Positions 9,319 through 18,344 are shown, counted from the stretch's first letter. The stretch is DNA of 64,000 nt from Pseudomonas sp. ERMR1:02 (GCF_002277815.1 NZ_NKJI01000005.1:62001-126000); one strand, 5' to 3'. Made by a program: numbers and translations. The notes: generated by a model from the letters alone, not told the origin.

Positions 9319-10308
9319 ATGTCAATCGAAGTGCGTAACGTCAGCAAGAATTTCAATGCGTTCAAGGCGCTGAACAACATCAGCCTGGACATTCATAGCG
9401 GTGAACTGGTGGCGCTGCTCGGCCCGTCCGGTTGCGGCAAGACCACGCTGCTGCGGATCATCGCCGGTCTGGAAACCCCGGATCAGGGCAACATCGTGTT
9501 CCACGGTGAAGACGTTTCCGGCCACGATGTGCGTGATCGCAACGTCGGTTTCGTGTTCCAGCACTATGCGTTGTTCCGCCACATGACAGTATTCGACAAC
9601 GTCGCGTTCGGTCTGCGCATGAAGCCGAAAAATCAGCGCCCAAGCGAAAGCCAGATTGCGACCAAAGTGCACGAACTGCTGAACATGGTGCAGCTCGATT
9701 GGCTGTCGGATCGCTACCCGGAACAACTCTCCGGTGGCCAGCGTCAGCGTATTGCATTGGCCCGTGCCCTGGCGGTCGAGCCGAAAGTACTGCTGCTCGA
9801 TGAACCCTTCGGCGCCCTCGACGCCAAGGTCCGCAAGGAACTGCGTCGCTGGCTGGCGCGCTTGCACGAAGACATCAACCTGACGTCGGTGTTCGTGACC
9901 CACGACCAAGAAGAAGCCATGGAAGTCGCCGACCGCATCGTGGTGATGAACAAGGGCGTGATCGAGCAGATCGGCTCACCGGGCGACGTCTACGAAAACC
10001 CGGCCAGCGATTTCGTTTATCACTTCCTGGGTGACTCGAACCGGTTGCACTTGGGCGAAGACAATCACGTGCTGTTCCGTCCACACGAGGTGTCGCTGTC
10101 ACGTCATGAACTGGAAGACCACCACGCGGCCGAAGTGCGGGACATCCGTCCGTTGGGCGCGACCACCCGGGTGACGCTGAAGGTCGAAGGACAGAGCGAT
10201 TTAATCGAGGCCGAAGTGGTGAAGGATCACGACAGCCTGATCGGGTTGGCGAAGGGCGAGACATTGTTCTTCAAACCGAAGGTCTGGCAGAAAGTCGCCA
10301 ACATCTGA
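9319..10308 (+). CDS. cysA: Sulfate/thiosulfate import ATP-binding protein CysA
   Basis: 329-residue ABC ATPase that powers the CysTW permease. Walker A is GPSGCGKTT, the signature LSGGQRQR, and Walker [20 protein letters not shown], with the switch histidine in [17 protein letters not shown]-terminal regulatory region (about 240-329), containing [11 protein letters not shown], follows the nucleotide-binding domain. It starts 4 bp after cysW and closes the locus. A REP pair follows within 25 bp, and no separate T-tailed terminator is seen. Confidence 0.95.
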   Translation: MSIEVRNVSKNFNAFKALNNISLDIHSGELVALLGPSGCGKTTLLRIIAGLETPDQGNIVFHGEDVSGHDVRDRNVGFVFQHYALFRHMTVFDNVAFGLRMKPKNQRPSESQIATKVHELLNMVQLDWLSDRYPEQLSGGQRQRIALARALAVEPKVLLLDEPFGALDAKVRKELRRWLARLHEDINLTSVFVTHDQEEAMEVADRIVVMNKGVIEQIGSPGDVYENPASDFVYHFLGDSNRLHLGEDNHVLFRPHEVSLSRHELEDHHAAEVRDIRPLGATTRVTLKVEGQSDLIEAEVVKDHDSLIGLAKGETLFFKPKVWQKVANI

Positions 10309-10329
10309 TTGCCTGGACGGTCATTTGCT

Positions 10330-10431
10330 GATCGTTCCCACGCTCCGCGTGGGAATGCAGCCCGTGACGCTCCGCGTCACTGGACGCGGAGCGTCCCTTG
10401 AGGCATTCCCACGCAGAGCGTGGGAACGATC
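10330..10431. repeat. REP pair, family A
   Basis: Complete GATCGTTCCCACGC...GCGTGGGAACGATC unit filling the space between the convergent genes cysA and the Mpo1-like gene. Its right end is 3 bp from the latter's stop codon. Confidence 0.9.
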
Positions 10432-10434
10432 AGT

Positions 10435-10961
10435 TCAGGCCGCCGCATTTTTGCGATTGACACGCACACCCCCCGCCCGCACCTCGATCTGCTCTTTCAG
10501 CTCATGCCGCAACCCCAGCATGAACGCCACCTCAGCCACCACAAACAACGGCCCGATAATCAACCCCGTCACATCATCAACAAACGCCGGTTTACGCCCC
10601 TCGTAGTGATGCCCGACAAACTGAATCGCCCACCCCACCAAAAACATCCCAAGGCCGCTCGCCAGCCAGACCAGCGTACTTTGCTGCGCCAGCGCATGAC
10701 CCGCCCAGACACAAAGCCCCAGCAACACCGTCATCAGCACCCCTAGACGCAGTTCCAGGCGCAGGTAAAACCACGCCGAAGCCAGCGACATAAGCACCGC
10801 CGGCGACATCCAGAACCCGGCCAATGAAAATTGCGGACGCGACAGCAACACAGCTACCGCAACCACGATCAGCGGAATGCCGACAAAGTGGGTAGCAATA
10901 TTGCGCGGATCACGGTGGTAGGCGGCGTATTGACTGAGATGGTCAATGAGCCTTTTTTCAT
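10435..10961 (-). CDS. Mpo1-like (DUF962) membrane protein, frameshift at codon 2-4
   Basis: About 175 residues when read MKKRLIDHLSQYAAYHRDPRN. Family features are the early YxxxHRDPRNxxTHxxGIP motif with histidines, four hydrophobic segments, and the later FVGHHYEGRKPAFVDD motif. In yeast, Mpo1 is an iron-dependent dioxygenase of 2-hydroxy fatty acids; the bacterial role is not established. An ideal AGGAGG site precedes ATG at 10959-10961, but that ATG is one base out of frame: the A-run after it has six A where seven are needed. Alternative upstream starts would read through the ribosome site and add unrelated residues. Confidence 0.75.
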
Positions 10962-11045
10962 TGTTATTCCTCCTGTAGGGTGACCGATCTTGCCTCGGGG
11001 CCACTATTCGCTCTGTCAGCCAGGCGACAATCTCTAGGAGTTTTC

Positions 11046-11752
11046 ATGGATATGCAGGTTTGGCGTGCGCGCCTGATGCGCGGTCAGTGGTTCAGCCATC
11101 TGCCTGTTTCCTTACAGGATAGTCTGCTGACTGCCGCGCGGGTGCGGCGTTGTCAGCCGGTCAGCGCTTGTTCCAGCGCGGCGACCCACCCTGTGGCCTG
11201 TACGCGGTGCTTGAAGGCGCGGTGCGCATCGGCGCCGTGAACGAGCAGGGCAAAGAGGCGTTGCTAAGCCTTGTAGAGCCGCCGCACTGGTTCGGTGAAA
11301 TCTGCCTGTTCGACGGCCAGGCACGTACCCACGATGCGTTCGGCGTGGGTCAGTGCACGCTGCTGCACATCCCGCAAAACGCACTACTCGCATTGCTCGA
11401 TGAACAGCCGGTGCACTGGCGGCAATTGGCGTTGCTGATGAGCCAGAAATTGCGCATGACCTTCATCAATCTCGAACAGTTGAGCCTGATGCCGGCCCCG
11501 ACAAGGCTAGCGCATCGTTTGCTGATGATCGCTGAAGGCTACGGCCAGATCGACGAACCGCGCCGCGTCCTGCAACTGCCGCAGGAGCAGCTTGCTTCAA
11601 TGTTGTCGCTGTCGCGCCAGACCACCAACCAGATCCTCAAGGATTTGCAGGGGCGGGGCATCATCGGGCTGAGTTACGGCGAAATCGAAATCCTCGATGC
11701 TGCACGATTGCGGACCCTGGCCCCTTCTAAACCTGACGATAATCCCCTGTAG
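11046..11752 (+). CDS. Crp/Fnr-family transcriptional regulator, one-base frameshift
   Basis: 235 residues after restoring one T at 11150-11151. An N-terminal cyclic-nucleotide-binding fold (about 10-130, GLYAVLEGAVRIGAVNEQGKE) is followed by a winged helix (about 150-215, QEQLASMLSLSRQTTNQILKDL). The FNR cysteine cluster is missing, so an iron-sulfur oxygen sensor is unlikely. The ligand is unknown. The ORF from 11150 lacks the first 35 residues, which are readable from ATG 11046 in the other frame. The final codon runs into the TAG of a REP arm. It is divergent from the Mpo1-like gene, which it may regulate. Confidence 0.78.
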
Positions 11753-11830
11753 GAGTGAGCCTGCTCGCGATGGTGTATCAGCCGACACCGATGTAGCTGA
11801 CACACCATCGCGAGCAGGCTCGCTCCTACA
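11748..11830. repeat. REP pair, family B
   Basis: Arms TGTAGGAGTGAGCCTGCTCG and the complement with a CGAGC variant. The left arm supplies TAG 11750-11752 as the stop codon of the Crp/Fnr gene. Confidence 0.88.
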
Positions 11831-11858
11831 GAGATCTATGTGAACTGAAGCTTTATGA

Positions 11859-12862
11859 TCACCGCAACCCATCCCGAAATTGCCCCGGCGTCATCCCGGT
11901 CCAGCGCTTGAACGCGCGGCTGAAGCTGCTTGTATCGGCAAACCCCAGCAAATAACTGATCTCACTCAACGAGCAGTGCGGATCACGCAGGTGCAGCAGC
12001 GCCAGATTCTCACGGCTTTCGTTGAGCAGCGTATCGAACCGACAGCCCTCGTCCGCCAAGTGCCGTTGCAGGCTGCGCAGGCTCAGGTGCAGGGCCTTGG
12101 CGATGTGCTCGGCGCTGGGTTCGCCTTCCGGCAATTGCTCCTCGATGGCATCTCGGACCTTGCGCTCCCACGTCAGCGGTTTGAGTTGCGCCAGGGTACG
12201 TTTGAGTACGGTTTCATTGTGTTCGGCGAGTTCCGGGTTGGCGTCGTCCAGATGGCTGTCGAAATCGGTGAGCGCAAACTCCAGGCGGTCTTCGTCGGTT
12301 GAGAAGTACACCGGTGAGCGGAACACTTTATGCCATTGATGTGCGTCCGCCGGTTCCGGGCGGCGCAGATACACCGCCAGCGGTGCGTAGTCACGGCCGA
12401 GGCGATTGCGACAGGTGCGCACGTAAATCGCCATGAATGCATCGATGGCCTCGAAGGCCGGGCCGGATTGCCAAGGGGTATTTTCAGGCGAAAGTGGTAG
12501 CGATCCTCGGCGCGGGTCAATTCCAGTACCTGGGCATCGCTGACCACCTGGTGATAACGCACGATGCGCTCGAACACCTCGCGCAAACTGCCGCTGGCCA
12601 CCAGCGCATACCCCAGCGCATGAAACGTGGTGGGGCTGACGAAGCGCGAGACGCGCAAGCCAATCGCCGGATCGCCGCTGACCTGTACCGCGATTTCCCA
12701 CAGGCGCGTGGTGCCGGACAACGGGTAACGGGCGTTCGGGTCGTCCATCAGTTGGGGGTCGAGCCCGGCTTGCTGGCACAGCGCTGTGCTATCGAAGCCC
12801 AGAGCATCGAGTTGCTTGCGCAGTGCGCGGGTCCAGCTGGCGAGCGATGTCGGTTCAGTCAT
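11859..12862 (-). pseudogene. AraC-family regulator (arabinose-binding-domain type), one frameshift
   Basis: 334 residues when one C is added opposite the G-run at 12475-12478. The N-terminal about 190 residues resemble the ligand-binding domain of OruR/ArgR-like AraC regulators (ARYPLSGTTRLWEIAVQVSGDPAIGLRV). The C-terminal 100 residues hold two helix-turn-helices (LHLSLRSLQRHLADEG and ISYLLGFADTSSFSRAFKRWTGMTPGQFR). The frame switches at the residues KIP/PWQSGPAFEAID. It is divergent from the desaturase at 12963 with 100 bp between them, so control of that gene is likely. Confidence 0.8.
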
Positions 12863-12962
12863 GCTGATTGGCGCTTCCGGTCAACAGGTTGGCGTTCACG
12901 GCTACCGCTACGGGAGGGTGTAGCAGGCAGGATGCGAACATCAATAACCAGAGGATGGAAGC

Positions 12963-14036
12963 ATGCACGGTACTTCTGCAAGTCCCCAACGACTGAATGC
13001 AACACAAAGATCAGCGCATATTCGCGAAGTGGTGTTGGCCAAGGGTGTTGAGTTGCGCGAACGCTACCCGATTCTCAAGCAGCAGGATGCGCTGGGCGCG
13101 AGCATCCTGGCCTTCTCGTTGGCCGGGATGATCGGTTCGGCGGCGCTCTACATGACAGGGCATATGGCGTGGTGGGCGTGCCTTTTGCTCAATGGTTTTT
13201 TCGCTTCGCTGACCCACGAGCTGGAACACGACCTGATTCACAGCATGTATTTCCGCAAGCAGCGGGTGCCGCACAACCTGATGATGGGCCTGGTCTGGCT
13301 CGCGCGACCAAGCACCATCAACCCATGGATTCGCCGTCATCTGCACCTCAACCACCACAAGGTCTCCGGCACGGAAACCGACATGGAAGAGCGGGCGATC
13401 ACCAACGGTGAACCTTGGGGCATCGCACGGTTGTTGATGGTCGGCGACAACGTGATGTCGGCGTTTATCCGTATGCTGCGGGCGCCAACCTGGGCGCAGA
13501 AAATCAGCATCATCAAGCGCGCCCTGAAGGTCTACGCGCCGCTGGCGCTGGCACATTGGGGCGCGTGGTACGTGTTTCTCGGCTTCCATGGCGCCAATGG
13601 CATAGCACATCTGCTGGGCGCACCGATTGAATGGTCGGCGACCACGTTGTCGGTGATGCAAGTCATCGATATCGCGGCGGTGGTGATCATCGGTCCAAAC
13701 GTGTTGCGCACGTTTTGCCTGCACTTCATCAGCTCGAACATGCACTACTACGGCGATGTGGAGCAGGGCAACGTGATGCAACAGTGTCAGGTGTTGAACG
13801 CCTGGTGGCTGTGGCCGTTGCAGGCGTTCTGCTTCAACTTCGGCAGCACCCACGGGATTCATCACTTTGTGGTGAAGGAACCGTTTTACATCCGCCAGAT
13901 GACGGCGCCGGTGGCACATAAAGTGATGCGCGAAATGGGCGTGCGCTTCAATGACATCGGCACGTTCGGTCGGGCCAACCGCTTTGTGCGTGAAGAAACC
14001 ACAGAGCCGCAGCAGGTGCGTGCCGCTCAGGTCTGA
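12963..14036 (+). CDS. Fatty acid desaturase family membrane protein
   Basis: 357 residues. Histidine boxes are HELEHD (with HSM after it), HLHLNHHK, and GSTHGIHHFV near the C terminus, with at least four hydrophobic segments. This is the FA_desaturase superfamily, but it is clearly different from the DesA at 2591. Members of this group also include alkane- and carotenoid-type oxygenases, so the substrate is open. The ATG follows GAGGATGGAAGC. The divergent AraC-type regulator suggests induction by a lipid-like or small carbon compound. The downstream region has an unusual nested inverted repeat and a terminator. Confidence 0.78.
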   Translation: MHGTSASPQRLNATQRSAHIREVVLAKGVELRERYPILKQQDALGASILAFSLAGMIGSAALYMTGHMAWWACLLLNGFFASLTHELEHDLIHSMYFRKQRVPHNLMMGLVWLARPSTINPWIRRHLHLNHHKVSGTETDMEERAITNGEPWGIARLLMVGDNVMSAFIRMLRAPTWAQKISIIKRALKVYAPLALAHWGAWYVFLGFHGANGIAHLLGAPIEWSATTLSVMQVIDIAAVVIIGPNVLRTFCLHFISSNMHYYGDVEQGNVMQQCQVLNAWWLWPLQAFCFNFGSTHGIHHFVVKEPFYIRQMTAPVAHKVMREMGVRFNDIGTFGRANRFVREETTEPQQVRAAQV

Positions 14037-14045
14037 GCGATGCAC

Positions 14046-14262
14046 CCGGAAACTCAAATGCGAAAACGTTGGTCATCAATTTGACCCAAAGAGGCGCTAG
14101 GTTGTGAGGCAAGCAACGATGATTGGCGGCTGCCGTGGGGGTAATCGGCTTATGTAATTAAGGTCTATTAAAGTAATTAAATATTCCTTTATTACCTAAC
14201 CGATTTCGCCAATCATCGGCTCCAGAGTTGTTGATCAACGCTTACAGATTTTGAGTTTCCGG
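14046..14262. repeat. Nested inverted-repeat element, about 217 bp
   Basis: Outer arms CCGGAAACTCAAA (14046-14058) and exact complement (14250-14262) enclose a second perfect pair, CGATGATTGGCG (14117-14128) and complement (14207-14218). Inside that is AATCGG (14143-14148) paired with CCGATT (14200-14205), and an AT-rich core. No ORF and no similarity to the REP families is apparent. It could be a small RNA, a long structured 3' UTR or a MITE-like element. Confidence 0.55.
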
Positions 14263-14296
14263 GGCCGTCTCCTTGGCAGGGTGCGGCCCCTTTTTT
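14261..14296 (+). terminator. Intrinsic terminator
   Basis: GGGGCCG and CGGCCCC form a 7-bp stem with a 16-base loop followed by six T residues. It directly adjoins the right outer arm of the nested repeat, so it ends either the desaturase transcript or a transcript from within that element. Confidence 0.85.
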
Positions 14297-14317
14297 ATTC
14301 CGGACCCACACACCCCC

Positions 14318-14407
14318 TGTAGGAGCTGGCTTGCCAGCGAATGCGTCCTTTCAGCCAATAAAGATGTTGGTCGACACACCGCCTTCGCTGGCAAGCCAGC
14401 TCCTACA
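14318..14407. repeat. REP pair, family B (GGCTTGCCAGC variant)
   Basis: Arms TGTAGGAGCTGGCTTGCCAG and complement, about 50 bp apart. Confidence 0.88.
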
Positions 14408-14439
14408 GGTCGTATGTCTCTCATATTCTTTATGGGTCT

Positions 14440-14500
14440 TAATAAATAGCTTCTTATTCCTTAACGAATATAACTCTCCTCCCTATACTCGACCGGTAAC
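14440..14500 (+). promoter_or_regulatory. AT-rich promoter region of the hydrolase/sfnR-like genes
   Basis: Contains TATTCCTTAACGAATATAA followed by a CT-rich stretch and CTATACT. The order and spacing of these words resemble the oscA upstream region (TTAAGAATAT, CT-rich, CTACTAT). Joint control by a sulfur-responsive activator is inferred. Confidence 0.35.
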
Positions 14501-14524
14501 AGACACGCAGCAGGAGAGCTCCCC

Positions 14525-15105
14525 ATGCGCAACGAATCAATTCGCTACCTGATTGTGCCGGGCTGGCAAGGATCGCCAGAAGATCATTGGCAAAGCCACT
14601 GGCAGAACAGTCTGCCGAACAGCGCACGGGTGGAGCAGGCCGACTGGCTGACGCCGCGTCGTGAAGACTGGGTCGCGGCGCTGGCCGAGGCGATTGCCGC
14701 CGACAGCACGCCGGTGATCCTGATTGCCCACAGCCTCGGTTGCATCACTGTCGCCCATTGGGCGACGACGGCGCCGTTGCCGTATTTGCGTCAGGTTCGC
14801 GGCGCCTTGCTGGTTGCGCCGGCAGACGTCGAGCGCCCGGCTTGTGCGCCAGCCCTGCGCAATTTCGCCCCGATTCCCACTGATCTGTTGCCGTTTCCAA
14901 GTCAGGTGGTCAGTTCCGACAACGACAGCGCCGTCAGCGCGCCGCGTGCACTGGAACTGGCGCGCAACTGGGGCGCGGAGGCAGGGATTCTGTCGGGAGC
15001 GGGGCACATCAACGTGAAGTCCGGTCACCAGCGCTGGGAGCAGGGTTTGCTTATCTCTATCGCCTGCAAAACCGCATGGAACACCACGCCCTGCGCCGCG
15101 CTTAA
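14525..15105 (+). CDS. RBBP9/YdeN-type serine hydrolase, 3' frameshift
   Basis: 193 residues after adding one base in GGGTTT at 15043-15048, ending YLYRLQNRMEHHALRRA. As given, the last 25 residues are altered and the ORF runs to 15115. The alpha/beta-hydrolase fold is shown by VPGWQGSPEDHWQ near the N terminus, the nucleophile elbow AHSLGC, an acid in SSDNDSAV and the catalytic histidine in GAGHINVKSGH. The substrate is unknown. Small hydrolases of this type often accompany organosulfur genes in Pseudomonas, and the sigma-54 activator gene begins 48 bp downstream. Confidence 0.78.
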
Positions 15106-15153
15106 ACTTTTTTAAACGCCCCCGTCTCCCGGCGGTTTGGGCGGGAGACTGCC

Positions 15154-16076
15154 ATGAGCTTTGAAACCTTCGGTCAGCCGCTGCTGACTTTTCCCGACGC
15201 CGAAAAAGTCCCCTGAGCATCCGCGCCAAAGCGTTGGTGTTTGTCGATCCGCGCTCACGCCAGTTGCGCCAGGAGCTGGAGCAACTGGCACCGCGTTCGA
15301 TTTCGGTGCTGATCCGTGGTGAGACCGGCACCGGCAAGGAGTTGCTGGCGCGGCATATCCATCGCGCCAGTGACCGCGGTGGCTTGTTCGTCTCGGTCAA
15401 TTGCGGAGCGATTAGCCCGACTTACGCCGACGCCGAGTTGTTCGGTTATGCCGCAGGCAGCTATAGCAGCTCGGCCAGCAGTCGTGCCGGCTGGTTCGGT
15501 TCGGCTAACGGCGGCACGTTGTATCTGGACGAGATCGGCGACTTGCCGTTACCGATTCAGATCAAATTGCTCGCCGCTCTGGAAAACCACGAAGTCACCC
15601 GTGTCGGCGCTCACCAGCCGAGCCCGGTGGATGTGCGACTGGTCGCCGCCACCAGCATCGACCTGGCTCAGGCTGTCGCGGCGGGCAAATTTCATGAGCG
15701 GCTTTATCACTACCTCAGCGAAGGCCAGCTCGAACTCCCGGCACTGCGCGAGCGGGTGGGCGATATCCTGTCGTTGGCGGAGTACTTCCTCGGTATCTAC
15801 AGCCAACGCCTGGACCTGTCGGTGCCGCTGATCAGCGAGGCCGCGCAACGGGTGCTGGAACGACACAGTTGGCCGGGCAATACCCGGGAGCTGGAAAACG
15901 TCATCCACTTTGCGTTGTTGGTCAGTACTGGCGATGAGATTCTGCCGGAGCATTTGAATTTGCCGAATGAAGGCCTGGGACAGATTGAACAGCAGCTCAA
16001 GCAGATTCTCACCAACGGTACCGACGCCGAACAAGAAGCCCTGAAACAGATACTTAAGGACGCTGGACTCCTGTAG
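15154..16076 (+). CDS. SfnR-like sigma-54 activator AAA+ protein, 5' frameshift
   Basis: 307 residues from ATG 15154 when one A is restored at 15203-15207; otherwise a stop appears after 20 codons. It has no N-terminal sensory domain, like SfnR of P. putida, which activates dimethyl sulfone and sulfonate genes. Walker A is GETGTGKE, Walker B GGTLYLDEIGDL, and the arginine-rich WPGNTRELENVIHFAL is present. The sigma-54 contact loop, usually GAFTGA, reads GSYSSS here. After the AAA+ core only about 45 residues remain, and I cannot see a Fis-type helix-turn-helix. The stop TAG lies in a REP arm. Both oddities bear on whether it works as a normal activator. Confidence 0.75.
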
Positions 16077-16171
16077 GAGCGAGCTCGCTCGCGAAAAACC
16101 CGAGGGCGCCGCTGGGCATCTGGTTTCACGCGTCATTGTTCACGACCATCGCGAGCGAGCTCGCTCCTACA
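16072..16171. repeat. REP pair, family B
   Basis: Arms TGTAGGAGCGAGCTCGCTCG and complement. The left arm provides the stop codon TAG 16074-16076 of the sigma-54 activator gene. Confidence 0.88.
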
Positions 16172-16329
16172 GCTGTATGAACAAAATGGAATATGAAAGT
16201 GAATAAAAGATATTGTTCGGGAATAAAAAATCCCGGTATTGTCCGCTTCACGCCAGCGATAGCACTTCACTGGCACTTTCATTTGTAGCCGTCGCCACAA
16301 GCGACCGTGATTTTCGATAAGGACACTGC

Positions 16330-17112
16330 ATGAAAAAGGTTCTGTTGTTCACCGCACTGGCGGCTGCCCTGGCCGCGGGCATGGCCCAGGCTGGCGAGAA
16401 ACTGGTGGTTGCGGCAACCCCGATTCCACACGCTGAAATTCTTGAACTGGTCAAACCAATCCTCGCCAAAGAAGGCGTGGACCTGGAAATCAAAGTCTTT
16501 ACCGACTACGTTCAGCCGAACGTGCAGGTCGACCAGAAGCGTCTGGACGCCAACTACTTCCAGACCCTGCCGTACCTGAAAAGCTTCAACGAAGGCAAAG
16601 GCACTCACCTGGAAACCGTGATCGGCGTTCACGTTGAACCGTTCGGCGGCTACTCGAAGAAAGTCAAAACCCTGGCCGAGCTCAAAGACGGCGCGACCAT
16701 TGCCATCCCTAACGAAGGCAGTAACAGCGGCCGTGCCCTGATCCTGCTGCAGAAGGCTGGCCTGATCGAGTTGAAAGACCCGAAAAACGCCCTGGCGACC
16801 CCGAAAGACATCGCCAAGAACCCGCACAACTTCAAGTTCAAGGAGCTTGAGTCCGCGATGTTGCCGCGTGTACTGGATCAGGTCGACCTGGACATGATCA
16901 ACACCAACTACGCGCTGGAAGCGGGTCTGAACCCGGCTAAAGACGCGCTGGTGATCGAAGGTGCGGATTCGCCTTACGTGAACTTCCTGGTGGCCCGTCC
17001 GGACAACAAGGACAGCGTTGCCATCCAGAAGCTGGCCAAAGCCCTGACCAGCCCGGAAGTGAAAGCATTCATCGAGAAGAAGTACAGCGGCGCGGTACTG
17101 CCGGCGTTCTGA
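16330..17112 (+). CDS. MetQ/NlpA-family substrate-binding protein
   Basis: 260 residues with a signal peptide (MKKVLLFTALAAALAAGMAQAGE) but no lipobox cysteine, so it is likely periplasmic. NlpA hallmarks are VVAATPIPHAEILE, VDQKRLDANYFQTLPYL, and IAIPNEGSNSGRALILLQKAGLI. Characterised members bind methionine or other small organosulfur compounds. No MetN or MetI partner adjoins it: the next transporter downstream is of the polar amino acid type. It may therefore dock on the metN-metI pair at 29-31 kb. The AT-rich region at about 16190-16250 resembles other sulfur-gene promoters here. A terminator follows. Confidence 0.87.
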   Translation: MKKVLLFTALAAALAAGMAQAGEKLVVAATPIPHAEILELVKPILAKEGVDLEIKVFTDYVQPNVQVDQKRLDANYFQTLPYLKSFNEGKGTHLETVIGVHVEPFGGYSKKVKTLAELKDGATIAIPNEGSNSGRALILLQKAGLIELKDPKNALATPKDIAKNPHNFKFKELESAMLPRVLDQVDLDMINTNYALEAGLNPAKDALVIEGADSPYVNFLVARPDNKDSVAIQKLAKALTSPEVKAFIEKKYSGAVLPAF

Positions 17113-17142
17113 TTCGCGAGGTAAACCCCTTCAAGGTTTCCA

Positions 17143-17176
17143 ACGCCGACGGCTGATAAAGCGTCGGCGTTTTTTT
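17143..17176 (+). terminator. Intrinsic terminator
   Basis: ACGCCGAC and GTCGGCGT form an 8-bp stem with a 12-base loop, followed by a T-run, 31 bp after the MetQ-like stop codon. Confidence 0.9.
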
Positions 17177-17178
17177 AT

Positions 17179-17289
17179 GATCGTTCCCACGCTCTGCGTG
17201 GGAATGCCTCAACGGACGCTCCGCGTTCGGCTCTGGATGGGACGCAGAGCGTCCCGGGCTGCATTCCCACGCAGAGCGTGGGAACGATC
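17179..17289. repeat. REP pair, family A
   Basis: GATCGTTCCCACGC to GCGTGGGAACGATC with internal GGACGCTCCGCG hairpins, immediately after the terminator. Confidence 0.9.
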
Positions 17290-17303
17290 TACAGCAAAAG
17301 TAC

Positions 17304-17399
17304 TCAGGTCCTTCTGGCCTTCAACGCCCTGCGCAACGCTACGAGCAACTTGAGGAGGTCCTGCGGATTAATCCGTCGCGGCACTTTCACGTCTGCCAT
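17304..17399 (-). CDS. Possible 31-residue basic small protein
   Basis: ATG at 17397-17399 is preceded at proper spacing by AAGGAAGAG. The product begins MADVKVPRRINPQDLLKLL and ends ALRRALKARRT; it is strongly basic with a leucine-rich amphipathic helix. I do not recognise it. It sits alone on the minus strand between a REP and the divergent ABC transporter operon. The good ribosome site is the main reason to list it; the short length makes chance possible. Confidence 0.4.
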   Translation of the reverse strand: MADVKVPRRINPQDLLKLLVALRRALKARRT

Positions 17400-17561
17400 T
17401 TTCTCTTCCTTGTGATGGTACGGCCGGGGAGTCTGGCCAAAAGCGGTCCGTCCTTGGAGGGGGCATGTAAAAAACAGATCCTTCCTACTGTGCAAGGAAA
17501 ATAGCTGTCTTGCGCCGCCTCGGCAAATTCACCGGATAGTTTTTTGCGTGATATCAATATG

Positions 17562-17601
17562 CTTTAACGGTATTTAAATTATTGTTTTTATACCATTAAA
17601 G
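17562..17601 (+). promoter_or_regulatory. Inverted repeat upstream of the amino acid ABC operon
   Basis: CTTTAACGGTAT (17562-17573) and ATACCATTAAAG (17590-17601) match as inverted arms with one mismatch around an AT-rich 16-bp centre, 77 bp before the first permease gene. Probably an operator or a promoter-proximal site; the regulator is unknown. Confidence 0.45.
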
Positions 17602-17678
17602 TCGGTGCTTGCCGGGCCGTTATCCATGGCCTGTGGACTGCGCCACCGTCGCTTACCGAGCGGCGTCCAGGATGTTCA

Positions 17679-18344
17679 ATGAACTTCGATTACGCTTTTA
17701 TCCTCAGCACCTTGCCGGCATTTCTCAAGGCCGTGGGCGTGACGCTGCAGGTCGGCCTGATCGCTATCTGTACTTCGCTGCTGGTGGCATTGATCAACGC
17801 GACGATTCTGGTATTTCGCACGCCTTACCTGCAACGACTAGTGGGGCTCTATGTAGAACTGGCGCGCAACACACCGCTGTTGATTCAACTGTTCTTCATC
17901 TACTTCGCCTTGCCGGTACTCGGCATCAAGGTCTCGGGTTTTGCCGCGGCGATCATCACCATGACCTTCCTTGGCGGTGCCTATCTCACTGAAGTGCTGC
18001 GCGCCGGCGTGGACGCCGTGCCCCAGGCACAACTGGAATCCGGTCGCTCCATTGGCCTCTCACACGGGCAGTTGCTGCGCTACGTGATCCTGCCGCAGGC
18101 CGGCATCCTCAGCCTGCCGTCGTTGTTCGCCAATTTCATTTTTCTGCTCAAGGAAACCACCGTGGTCTCGGCGGTGGCGGTGCCGGAGATCCTCTACACC
18201 ACCAAGAGCTACATCGCGCTCTACTACAAAACCTACGAAATGCTCGCCGTGCTGACGCTGATCTGCGTGCTGCTGTTTCTGCCGCTGTCGCTGTTGCTCA
18301 GTCGTCTGGAAAGGAGGCTCCAGCATGGCCAGTTCGGGTCTTGA
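17679..18344 (+). CDS. Polar amino acid ABC transporter permease (HisM/GlnP type)
   Basis: 221 residues with five predicted membrane segments. The HisMQ-type EAA loop is seen as GAYLTEVLRAGVDAVPQAQLESGRSIGLS, and an N-terminal conserved stretch as ARNTPLLIQLFFIYFALP. It is the first gene of a four-gene operon (two permeases, ATPase, binding lipoprotein). The following permease starts within its last 20 bp. Such systems import amino acids across the inner membrane. Surroundings rich in sulfur genes suggest a sulfur amino acid, but this is inference. Confidence 0.88.
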   Translation: MNFDYAFILSTLPAFLKAVGVTLQVGLIAICTSLLVALINATILVFRTPYLQRLVGLYVELARNTPLLIQLFFIYFALPVLGIKVSGFAAAIITMTFLGGAYLTEVLRAGVDAVPQAQLESGRSIGLSHGQLLRYVILPQAGILSLPSLFANFIFLLKETTVVSAVAVPEILYTTKSYIALYYKTYEMLAVLTLICVLLFLPLSLLLSRLERRLQHGQFGS

